Assembly (NCBI GenBank): GCA_934177025.1
Contig: CAKPPA010000016.1
Coordinates: forward strand, 1 to 13,910
Direction: 5' to 3'
From: an uncultured Clostridia bacterium
GTDB lineage: Bacteria > Bacillota > Clostridia > Christensenellales > CAG-314
DNA length: 13,910 nucleotides
Position 1 is the first letter of the stretch. Every line of letters begins with the position of its first letter. Positions 1 to 6,367 of this stretch are shown here, in pieces. The notes under the pieces were generated by a model. The model did not search any database. It saw nothing but the letters and a program-made list of their open reading frames with translations, and was not told where the DNA came from. Both the position numbers and the translations under genes were made by a program.

Positions 1-1322
1 GCCGTAAACGCTTCGTGCCCCGGCGTGTCGATGAACGTGATGTCCTCGCCTTTGGCTTTTACCGTGTAAGCACCGATGTGCTGCGTGATTCCGCCGGCTT
101 CGGCCGCCGTAACGTTGGTTTTGCGAATTGCATCCAACAAGGACGTTTTGCCGTGGTCGACGTGCCCCATAACCGTGACGATCGGCGCGCGCTTGGTGTC
201 ATCCGCCAGCCCGTCGCTGTTGTCGATGTTTTTCATCAGTTGTTCCTCGAACGTTTCGTCCATTTTCAATTCCAGCGTAACGCCGTAATTGGAGGCTACA
301 ACCGCCGCAAAATCGTAATCCACCGTGTCGTTAATGGTTTTTACGATGCCTTCCTTAAATAATTGCTTAATAATTTCCGCCGCCGTAATTCCGATTTTTT
401 CGCTGAGCACTTTGATTTGCACTTCCTGCGAATTGACGACTGCGTGTTCGATTTTCGGCGCAACAACCGTTTTCGATTCCTTTTTCGATTTCGGGCGGCG
501 TCCGAGGAATTTTCCGTCCTCATCCATTTTTTCGGCGTACGTACGCTTCAACAAGGATTTTTTGTTGAAGTTGTTTTTCCGTTCGTCCGGACGGTCGGAA
601 GTTTTGTTTTTGTTGCCGAAGGATTTTGCTTCCTTTTGAATCAGCGGAGCGTCGAACGAAGGTGCGGAAAACGCCGTCGGCGCACTGCCCTGCCGTTGTG
701 GCGGGCGCGATTTGTCGAACGGACGCGCCGGTGCACCCTGTACGTTCGGTTTTTTGTCGAACGGGCGCGCATTCGGACCGTTTCGGTTAAAGCGCGGCCG
801 ATTGAGATTGTTTAAATCGATCATGCGCGGAGGCGGATTGGTGGATACCGGCTTCGGCGGAATGCGATCGGTAATGAATTTCCGCACTTTGATGTTGCCT
901 TTTTCGTCCACGTAGGTTTTTTGCCCCGGTTTGACTTCCGCCGTGTTTTTTTCGGCACTCGGTTCCGCTTTTTTCGGCTCCGGTTTTTTCGGCTCCGGTT
1001 TTTTCGGTTCCGGTTGCGCTGCCGGTGCCGCAGGGATCGGTGTAGGCTCCTCGTGCTGTTCCGGCACGGAAGACGAAACTTCCTCCTTTTTAGGCTCCTT
1101 TTCGGCAGTTGGCCGAATTTCCGCAACGACTTCCGCCGATTCCGTTTCCGTCAAAAAGGTTTTGCCCTTTTGCTCGATGGATTTCGAAATCGCGTCCAAA
1201 CGCTTTTTCGCGTCCTTCACCGTCGCCGAAAATTCGTTCACCTCTTTTTGCAAGGTCTGAATCGATTTCAGATTGCTGAAGCCTTTGTTCGATTCTCCCG
1301 AAAAATTAAATGTGTAAGTCAA
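1..1322 (-). CDS. infB: Translation initiation factor IF-2, N-terminal 440 codons (runs off the left edge)
   Basis: IF-2 is the GTPase that delivers initiator fMet-tRNA to the 30S subunit and promotes 50S joining. I chose a TTG start at 1322-1320: GGAGG lies 6 nt upstream, the frame is open to the window edge, and the first in-frame ATG is some 165 codons later. Residues about 16-50 look like a coiled coil. About 103-121 hold three PEPKK repeats in a Pro/Glu/Lys linker, followed by an Asn/Arg/Pro-rich linker with two RPFDK copies. An IF2_N domain starts near residue 301 (VQIKVLSEKIGITAAEII). The GTPase domain follows with G1 GHVDHGKT (386-393), G2 GGITQHIG (410-417) and G3 DTPGH (432-436). 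The rest of the G domain and domains II-IV lie outside the window. The start overlaps ylxQ by 17 bp, so it is probably translationally coupled. Identity is certain. Confidence 0.97.
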   Translation of the reverse strand, partial: MTYTFNFSGESNKGFSNLKSIQTLQKEVNEFSATVKDAKKRLDAISKSIEQKGKTFLTETESAEVVAEIRPTAEKEPKKEEVSSSVPEQHEEPTPIPAAPAAQPEPKKPEPKKPEPKKAEPSAEKNTAEVKPGQKTYVDEKGNIKVRKFITDRIPPKPVSTNPPPRMIDLNNLNRPRFNRNGPNARPFDKKPNVQGAPARPFDKSRPPQRQGSAPTAFSAPSFDAPLIQKEAKSFGNKNKTSDRPDERKNNFNKKSLLKRTYAEKMDEDGKFLGRRPKSKKESKTVVAPKIEHAVVNSQEVQIKVLSEKIGITAAEIIKQLFKEGIVKTINDTVDYDFAAVVASNYGVTLELKMDETFEEQLMKNIDNSDGLADDTKRAPIVTVMGHVDHGKTSLLDAIRKTNVTAAEAGGITQHIGAYTVKAKGEDITFIDTPGHEAFT

Positions 1323-1632
1323 GTTTTACCTCCGCTCCTGATTCATCCGTCAAATTTTTGATTATGACCTCCGACAAAGATTTGTCGGTTATCCCGATTG
1401 CTTTGCAATTCGGAATATATACCGTTGCTTCCAACGGTTCGTCCGCCGTAAAAAGCGGGATTTTTTTTGTTTCGCAGTACTCCGTTACCTTTTTTTTCGC
1501 ATTTTCGGCTAAATCCTGCTGGATTAGCACCAAATACACTTTTTGCCTTGCACGGAACACCGATTCGTAGCCGATTAAAAGACTGTTCTTTTTTTTCGCA
1601 AACCCCAAATAGGTTTTGACGTTAGGTTTCAA
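1306..1632 (-). CDS. ylxQ: L7Ae-family RNA-binding protein YlxQ
   Basis: A 108-residue protein of the L7Ae/L30e fold, the family of small kink-turn RNA binders. The pattern fits throughout: an early Gly-rich segment (LLIGYESV), the strand KVYLVLIQQDLAENAKKKV, a short middle helix region with a Cys, and a C-terminal GITDKSLSEVIIK helix. It lies in its normal place between ylxR and infB. The start is TTG at 1632-1630, with AAGGGAG 7 nt upstream; it overlaps the end of ylxR by 11 bp and the infB start by 17 bp, so three cistrons are stitched together. The exact RNA target of YlxQ is not established. Family assignment is firm; function beyond RNA binding is inference. Confidence 0.9.
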   Translation of the reverse strand: MKPNVKTYLGFAKKKNSLLIGYESVFRARQKVYLVLIQQDLAENAKKKVTEYCETKKIPLFTADEPLEATVYIPNCKAIGITDKSLSEVIIKNLTDESGAEVKLDLHI

Positions 1633-1885
1633 TCTCGTACTCCCTTAAGGATTGGTACAGCGTTTCCTCCACGTTCGTTTCAAACAGTTTGTTCAGCAGT
1701 TTCGTTTTTGCGCACTTTTCGATGCACGCTTTGGATTTACAGAGATATGCCCCCCTGCCGTTTTGTTTTCCGCTTTCGTCAACGAAAACCTTTCCTTCCT
1801 TGTTTTTGACAACGCGCAACAATTCCTTTTTTGGTTTTAACGTCCTGCAAACTGCGCACATCCGTTCCGGAACTTTTTTATCCAA
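1622..1885 (-). CDS. rnpM: RNase P modulator RnpM (YlxR / DUF448)
   Basis: An 87-residue YlxR-family protein. In Bacillus subtilis this family binds the RNase P RNA and modulates its activity, hence the name RnpM; it has also been linked to gene regulation. The signature GRGAYLC is at residues 43-49, preceded by the typical basic segment KPKKELLRVVKNKEGKV. Five cysteines (10, 13, 49, 54, 58) form a CxxC plus C-x4-C-x3-C arrangement that could bind a metal; this is inference. The start is TTG at 1885-1883, with GGAGG 6 nt upstream inside the last codons of nusA (nusA TAA, one base, then TTG). No later start would leave the CAVC segment intact. It overlaps ylxQ by 11 bp. Confidence 0.93.
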   Translation of the reverse strand: MDKKVPERMCAVCRTLKPKKELLRVVKNKEGKVFVDESGKQNGRGAYLCKSKACIEKCAKTKLLNKLFETNVEETLYQSLREYEIET

Positions 1886-1886
1886 A

Positions 1887-2999
1887 TTACTCCTCCGTTG
1901 CTAACGAATCCCCGAATTCCCCAAGGTCGTCGCTTTCGTCCAACAGGCCGCTTTGCAATGCCACCGAATAGGACTTGACGTCGATTTTCCAACCGGTCAA
2001 CCGCGCCGCAAGCCGAGCGTTTTGCCCTTCCTTGCCGATTGCCAAGGACAATTTGTTGTCCGGCACGATGACTTTTGCTTCCTTTGTTTCCTCGTTTGCC
2101 TGCACCATAAGTACTTTTGCCGGACTTAACGAACGCGCAATGTAGTCCAAAGCGTCCGGACTCCACGGAATGATGTCGATTTTTTCGCCGTTGAGTTCGC
2201 TGACAATGGCATTGACACGCACGCCTTTGTTGCCGACGCAAGCACCGACGGCGTCGATTTGTTCGTCGTTCGACCAAACGGCGATTTTCGTGCGGTAGCC
2301 CGCTTCACGCGCAATGGCCTTTACAATGACAATGCCCGCGCGGATTTCCGGTACTTCGTTTTCGAACAGGCGTTTTACAAACCCGAAACTAGCACGGGAA
2401 AGCACGACTTGCGCACCTTTGCCGCTGTCCTTTACTTTTTTGACGTAAACTTTAATGCGATCGCCGACGGAAAACTTTTCGTTCGGAATTTGATCGACCG
2501 GCATCAAAATGCCTTCCATTTGGTTTTTGCCGATTTCCACAAACACGCTGCCGTCCTCGCGAATGCGTTGCACTACGCCGACCAGCAATTCGTTTTCCTT
2601 TTCCATAAACTGATTGAGCGTGTTGTTCCGCTCCGTTTCCCTTAGCGTTTGCATTACGACTTGTTTTGCCGTTTGCGCCGCAATTCGGCCGAATTCGCGC
2701 GGGAAAATTTCGTTCATGACGGTGTCGCCCACTTTGTAGGATTTTTTGATTTCTCTCGCTTCGTCCAAGGAAATTTGTTTGTCGGGGTCCTCCACCTCGT
2801 CCACAACGGTTTTGTAAGCATAAACGCGAATCGTTGCCTTTTCCGGATTCACTTTGACGGTGACGTCGTATGCCTCGCCGAAATTCTTTTTACAAGCAAA
2901 GGTCAATGCGTTTTCCAATGCTTTGTAAAACACTTCGGGTTCGATTCCCTTTTCCTTTTCCAAATCTTCCAGAGCAAGAAAAAAATCTTTATTTATCAT
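1887..2999 (-). CDS. nusA: Transcription elongation / termination factor NusA
   Basis: NusA binds RNA polymerase near the RNA exit channel and controls pausing, intrinsic termination and antitermination. The 370 residues match the short Bacillota form (B. subtilis 371), without the C-terminal acidic repeats of proteobacteria. Domains: RNAP-binding N-terminal domain about 1-130, S1 about 135-200, KH1 about 205-280 with GNKG at 256-259, KH2 about 284-345 with GKEG at 322-325, then a short acidic tail. The start is ATG at 2999: GGAGG lies 5 nt upstream. A further in-frame ATG at 3011 has no ribosome-binding site and contains this Shine-Dalgarno, so it is rejected. It starts 11 nt after the rimP stop and ends 1 nt before rnpM. 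Confidence 0.97.
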   Translation of the reverse strand: MINKDFFLALEDLEKEKGIEPEVFYKALENALTFACKKNFGEAYDVTVKVNPEKATIRVYAYKTVVDEVEDPDKQISLDEAREIKKSYKVGDTVMNEIFPREFGRIAAQTAKQVVMQTLRETERNNTLNQFMEKENELLVGVVQRIREDGSVFVEIGKNQMEGILMPVDQIPNEKFSVGDRIKVYVKKVKDSGKGAQVVLSRASFGFVKRLFENEVPEIRAGIVIVKAIAREAGYRTKIAVWSNDEQIDAVGACVGNKGVRVNAIVSELNGEKIDIIPWSPDALDYIARSLSPAKVLMVQANEETKEAKVIVPDNKLSLAIGKEGQNARLAARLTGWKIDVKSYSVALQSGLLDESDDLGEFGDSLATEE

Positions 3000-3010
3000 T
3001 TTATCCTCCA

Positions 3011-3478
3011 TTAAAATCGGATTAGCGGTTCGATCAGCGCGGTTTTGCCGATGTCGAACGCAATAGTTCCTTGTTTCGTTTGCAATACGAAGGTTTTATT
3101 CGGTAAATCATAGGAAACCAGCACCCCGTCCCACCGCTTTTTGCCGTTTTGCGGTGCGTAAAGTTTTACCGTAATTTCCTTCCCGAGATTCTTTTTAAAA
3201 TCCCGCTCCGTTTTTAACGGGCGGTCGATCCCCAAGGAGGAAACGTTTAGCGTGTAAGGCATGCCCTCCGTAGGGTCCAACACGTCCAACGGTTCGTCGA
3301 TGGCGCGGTGCAGATTTTCGCAATCCGTCAAACTGACGCCCGCTTCCTTGTCGATAAACACGGTGAGATGCATTCCGTCCGCTTTTTTTGCGTACTCCAC
3401 CTCCACCAATTCGAGCCCGAATTGCTCCGCATAAGGCTCCACCAATGCAAAAACTTTGTCGCTGATTTTTTCTGCCAT
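3011..3478 (-). CDS. rimP: Ribosome maturation factor RimP
   Basis: RimP binds the free 30S subunit during assembly, helping S12 and other proteins to join. The protein is 155 residues, almost the same as B. subtilis (156). The N-terminal alpha/beta domain carries the family motif NVSSLGIDRPL at 78-88 (usually VSSPGLDRPL, so Pro is Leu here), and the C-terminal half is the SH3-like barrel. The open frame extends upstream to 3559, but that extension would start inside the -10 box. The ATG at 3478 (MAEKISDK) fits the family and has GGGGTG just upstream. It is the first gene of the rimP-nusA-rnpM-ylxQ-infB operon, with its own promoter (3550-3578) and a strong leader hairpin. Confidence 0.95.
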   Translation of the reverse strand: MAEKISDKVFALVEPYAEQFGLELVEVEYAKKADGMHLTVFIDKEAGVSLTDCENLHRAIDEPLDVLDPTEGMPYTLNVSSLGIDRPLKTERDFKKNLGKEITVKLYAPQNGKKRWDGVLVSYDLPNKTFVLQTKQGTIAFDIGKTALIEPLIRF

Positions 3479-3496
3479 AAAACACCCCGATATCAA

Positions 3497-3524
3497 TATG
3501 AGAGCGGGATACCCCGCCCTCATA
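3497..3524 (-). promoter_or_regulatory. Leader hairpin ahead of rimP
   Basis: In the minus-strand transcript the arms 3513-3524 and 3497-3508 form a 12-bp stem (one G-U pair, G+C-rich centre) with a four-base loop at 3509-3512. No U-tract follows, so it is not a terminator. It sits between the predicted transcription start (about 3543) and the rimP start codon, ending 18 nt before the ATG. It may protect the 5' end, be a processing site, or influence translation of the operon; the role is unknown. Confidence 0.65.
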
Positions 3525-3549
3525 CCGTAACGTTTATTCAAGCGTACTG

Positions 3550-3578
3550 AGTATAACACATTTGCACTGTTTTTACAA
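3550..3578 (-). promoter_or_regulatory. Sigma-A-type promoter for rimP-nusA-rnpM-ylxQ-infB
   Basis: On the minus strand the -35 is TTGTAA (3578-3573), followed by exactly 17 bp and the -10 TATACT (3555-3550). A TG one base before the -10 gives an extended -10. Transcription should start near 3543, leaving a leader of about 65 nt before rimP. It lies directly after the terminator of the upstream gene, which supports a new transcription unit here. Confidence 0.8.
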
Positions 3579-3647
3579 GTGTTTTCTCGGTTTTTTCTTT
3601 TTTTTGAGAGGATAAAGATTTGCTGTCAAAAAACGAAAATAACGTAC

Positions 3648-3681
3648 AAAAGGGATATTCTTTTGCAAGAATACCCCTTTT
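3648..3681 (-). terminator. Intrinsic terminator after the PolC-like gene
   Basis: Arms 3667-3681 and 3648-3662 with a GCAA loop form a 15-bp stem in the minus-strand RNA. The only non-Watson-Crick pair is a G-U, which would be an A-C mismatch in plus-strand RNA; this suggests the minus-strand transcript is the selected one. The stem ends in four U and is followed by an interrupted U-rich stretch. It starts 27 nt past the stop codon of the PolC-like gene. Confidence 0.75.
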
Positions 3682-3707
3682 TTTAGTGTTTTACTCGGTT
3701 ATGCCGA

Positions 3708-5306
3708 TTAATACAACAGTTTTTGGCTTTCGTCGTGCATTTTTAAAAAGCATTTTGCCGTGGTGACGGCATCGTACATGGCGCGGTGCGCGTCCTCATT
3801 GACAACCCCCAAAGCGTGGCTTACGGCGTTGAGGTTGTAGGCACTCGGTGCCGCTTCGCGGAACTCCGGCAAATGGTAAAACTTTTTTGCCACTTCGATG
3901 GTGTCGATGAGAGGCATGTCGAAAATGTAGCCGCTTTCCTTTGTGTAGAAGTGCAAAAAACCTGCGTCAAAGGAAACGTTGTGCCCGATGAGGGACGTGC
4001 CGTAACAAAACTTGTAAAAATCGGGAATGATTTCGCTAAATTGCGGAGCGTCCTTGACCATGCTGTCGTCGATCCCCGTCATTTTTGTGATATCGTCCGG
4101 TATGAGTTTTTCGCCGGAGCCTTTTTTTGCTTTGCCCTTGCCGTGGTCGGAAGGATGCAACAACGTGGTAAACGTTTCCACAATTTCGCCGTCGCGGATT
4201 TTTACCGCACCGAGTTCAATCGGGCTGTTTTCCAAATAGTTTAAGCCCGTTGTTTCGAAATCGAACACGACAAATTCCTTGCCCCGCAAAACTTCCGCCG
4301 TTTTGTGGTCGGACAAAAACATTTCCTGCTCGTTATGTACGAATTTTTCCGGAAAAATCAGTTGATAATGGTCGGGAACGGCTCGACGCATTGCCCGAAT
4401 GGCGTCCTGATCGCCGATTTTGCACCGTCCGACACGAAACGCACGGAATTCCAATTCCTTTGAATAGTCGTTTTTTACGACTTTGCCGCACAAAATAATT
4501 TCGTCGGAAGGAACCAGTGTTTTCAGCTTGCCGAGATCCGCCTCCTTAGGGAACATTACGACGCGGATACTCCCCGTGAAGTCCGTTACCTGAAAACTAA
4601 ACACCGTTAGCCCTGTTTTTGTGATTTTTTCCGACGGGCTGCCGTACATGCCGCAAATGACGGAGTACGTTTCCTCGCCTAAAATGTCCATGATGAACTT
4701 CGGTTTTTCCTCAATCGGTTTGCCGATGAGGTCGGTTACGACCTCCAATTCGATTTTGCGCGAAGGCTGAAACAGTTGCTTGTTGATGGCACGCGTGCCC
4801 TTTTCCTCCACGCTTTTGAGGACGTCCGAAACGTCGGTGTTTTCGTACAATTCGTCCTTTTCCACCGTGATTTTGTAGTTTGTGATGCTTTGAAAATAGT
4901 TTTGCAGTTTTTCCAAAATCCCCTCGTTTTCCAGCATTTTGCCGAGATTTTTTTCCACTTCGAACCGGATGCGGAATGCACCGTCCGTTTCGTCGATGCG
5001 GATATCCTCGGAGGAAATGCGAATGGAAAAGGTAAAGAAATCCTCCTGCAATTTTTTAAAAAGCATGCTGCGCAACAAATCGCAGTCCATATAATCCCGA
5101 ATAAACTCCGTTTCCGCACGGAACACGGATGGAATTTGCTCCGCAATGGCGGAGATGATTTCCTCCTTCGCATCCGGCGGCAACAGCTCCGGATAAGCGA
5201 ACGTCAGTTTTAGTTGTTTTTTTGATTTTTCGAGAACCGCGCTCCTGAGTTTCAGCTCCGGATACTTCCCTTGCGTTCGTTCCGAAATTCCGTCCATTAA
5301 AATCAT
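3708..5306 (-). CDS. Polymerase-less PolC: N-terminal + OB + DEDDh 3'-5' exonuclease domains only
   Basis: A 532-residue protein that matches only the first part of the Gram-positive replicative polymerase PolC (about 1,400 residues). It has a PolC-like N-terminal region (about 1-190), an OB-fold segment (about 205-295, including TVFSFQVTDFTGSIRVVMF) and a complete DEDDh exonuclease domain (about 343-528). The catalytic set is visible: D349 and E351 in DFETTG, D447 in HNVSFDAGF, H507 and D512 in HRAMYDA. In PolC the exonuclease is inserted in a PHP domain; here both PHP parts, palm, fingers and C-terminal domains are missing, and a short linker (about 300-342) joins OB to exonuclease. The stop is followed by a terminator and the next promoter, with no residual polymerase sequence. 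It occupies the usual polC place (ispG side, before rimP) and overlaps ispG by ATGA. GGGAG lies 11 nt before the start, so coupling is likely. Role (proofreading, repair or other nuclease) is inference. Confidence 0.88.
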   Translation of the reverse strand: MILMDGISERTQGKYPELKLRSAVLEKSKKQLKLTFAYPELLPPDAKEEIISAIAEQIPSVFRAETEFIRDYMDCDLLRSMLFKKLQEDFFTFSIRISSEDIRIDETDGAFRIRFEVEKNLGKMLENEGILEKLQNYFQSITNYKITVEKDELYENTDVSDVLKSVEEKGTRAINKQLFQPSRKIELEVVTDLIGKPIEEKPKFIMDILGEETYSVICGMYGSPSEKITKTGLTVFSFQVTDFTGSIRVVMFPKEADLGKLKTLVPSDEIILCGKVVKNDYSKELEFRAFRVGRCKIGDQDAIRAMRRAVPDHYQLIFPEKFVHNEQEMFLSDHKTAEVLRGKEFVVFDFETTGLNYLENSPIELGAVKIRDGEIVETFTTLLHPSDHGKGKAKKGSGEKLIPDDITKMTGIDDSMVKDAPQFSEIIPDFYKFCYGTSLIGHNVSFDAGFLHFYTKESGYIFDMPLIDTIEVAKKFYHLPEFREAAPSAYNLNAVSHALGVVNEDAHRAMYDAVTTAKCFLKMHDESQKLLY

Positions 5307-6358
5307 TTTTCGTTTAACTCCCGATCGATTTCCCTCAAAAATTCCGCCAAAATATTTTCGGAATCGGAAACCGATTTAAAAATTTTTCCTTTTTTGAAAA
5401 ACACCGCTTTGCCGTCGCCGCCTGCCAAGCCTAAATCCGCATTTTTTGCTTCACCCGGGCCGTTTACGGCACAGCCCATGACGGCGATTTTCATAGATTT
5501 TTTTACGCCTTTGACGTGTTCGCTTACGGCTTGCGCCAACGGAATTAAGTCGATGCGACACCTGCCGCAAGTCGGGCAACTGATGACTTCCACAAAATCC
5601 TTTTTTTTGCCGACCGCTTGCAAAATTTCAAGCGCCGCTTCCGCCTCCCGAACGGGATCGTCCGTTAAGGAAACGCGCAACGTGTCGCCGATGCCGTCCG
5701 TCAGTAACGCACCCGCAACCACAGCCGATTTTAAAATGCCGCGTTCCGCCGTGCCTGCCTCGGTAAGCCCGATGTGAATCGGGTAGTCGTACGCTTGCGC
5801 CAACAAACGATTGACGCGACTGCTCGTTGCGACGTCGCTGGATTTTGCGGACAGCACCAAGTCGAAAAAGCCGCGCTCCTCGAAATAGCGCACGTAGCGG
5901 CGCATAAGTTCCGCCATGCCGGCGGCCTCATCCTTTAAAAACTCTGCCGGAAGGCTGCCGCCGTTAATCCCGATGCGAATCGGAATGCCGGCGCGTTTTG
6001 CCTCGGCAATGACGCAATCCAACCCTTCGCCCAAGCCGACGTTGCCGGGATTGATGCGAATTTTGTCCGCACCGCTACGAATGGCCGCCACCGCAAGACG
6101 CCAATCGAAATGCACGTCCGCAACAATGGGGACGGACGTCCGTTGCTTTAAGGCGGCAATGGCTTCCGCATCCGCCATGGTCGGAACTGCCACGCGCACG
6201 ACAGAACAACCGGCCTGTTGAAGCCGGTTGATTTGCAAAAGCGTGCTTTCGACATCCGAAGGCGGCACCGTCGTCATGGATTGGACGGCGATTTCCGCTC
6301 CGTTGCCGATGGCAACTGTTCCGATTTGAATCGTTTTGGTACGATGATACAACGTCAT
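5303..6358 (-). CDS. ispG: 4-hydroxy-3-methylbut-2-en-1-yl diphosphate synthase (IspG/GcpE)
   Basis: IspG is the [4Fe-4S] enzyme of the MEP isoprenoid pathway that reductively opens methylerythritol cyclodiphosphate to HMBPP in the cytosol. The 351-residue length is that of the bacterial two-domain form. The N-terminal TIM barrel includes ADVHFDWRLA (80-89) and KIRINPGNVG (99-108). The C-terminal iron-sulfur domain has cluster ligands C261 and C264 in CPTCGRC, C296 in MGCAVNGPGEA, and E303. C267 is an additional cysteine. The start at 6358 is followed by the expected family N-terminus (HRTKTIQIGTVAIG); the ribosome-binding site is weak (AGGG, 2 nt from ATG), with the rseP stop 9 nt upstream, so reinitiation is likely. 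The TGA stop overlaps the next gene's ATG. Confidence 0.97.
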   Translation of the reverse strand: MTLYHRTKTIQIGTVAIGNGAEIAVQSMTTVPPSDVESTLLQINRLQQAGCSVVRVAVPTMADAEAIAALKQRTSVPIVADVHFDWRLAVAAIRSGADKIRINPGNVGLGEGLDCVIAEAKRAGIPIRIGINGGSLPAEFLKDEAAGMAELMRRYVRYFEERGFFDLVLSAKSSDVATSSRVNRLLAQAYDYPIHIGLTEAGTAERGILKSAVVAGALLTDGIGDTLRVSLTDDPVREAEAALEILQAVGKKKDFVEVISCPTCGRCRIDLIPLAQAVSEHVKGVKKSMKIAVMGCAVNGPGEAKNADLGLAGGDGKAVFFKKGKIFKSVSDSENILAEFLREIDRELNEK

Positions 6359-6367
6359 AACCCTATT

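Noticed and set aside
363..1361. Plus-strand open frames rich in Phe and Arg opposite infB
   Set aside because: Antisense shadows of the Lys/Glu/Asn-rich IF2 linker; the minus-strand frame carries the recognisable domains.
3000..3011. Upstream nusA start at 3011
   Set aside because: No ribosome-binding site; the extra codons themselves contain the GGAGG used by the ATG at 2999.
3479..3559. Upstream extension of rimP to an ATG at 3559
   Set aside because: It would start within the -10 box of the promoter, add 27 residues foreign to RimP, and lacks a Shine-Dalgarno; MAEKISDK at 3478 fits the family.
3624..3629. Perfect -35 box TTGACA on the minus strand upstream of rimP
   Set aside because: No acceptable -10 at 16-18 bp (sequence there is CAAAAA); the TTGTAA-17-TATACT promoter further downstream is far better.
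3648..3681. Reading the 3648-3681 hairpin as a plus-strand terminator because seven T follow it on that strand
   Set aside because: No plus-strand gene exists upstream, and the plus-strand RNA would hold an A-C mismatch that is a G-U pair in the minus-strand RNA.
3695..3707. Short TCGG/CCGA inverted repeat just after the PolC-like stop codon
   Set aside because: Only four base pairs with a five-base loop; too weak to call beside the strong terminator that follows.
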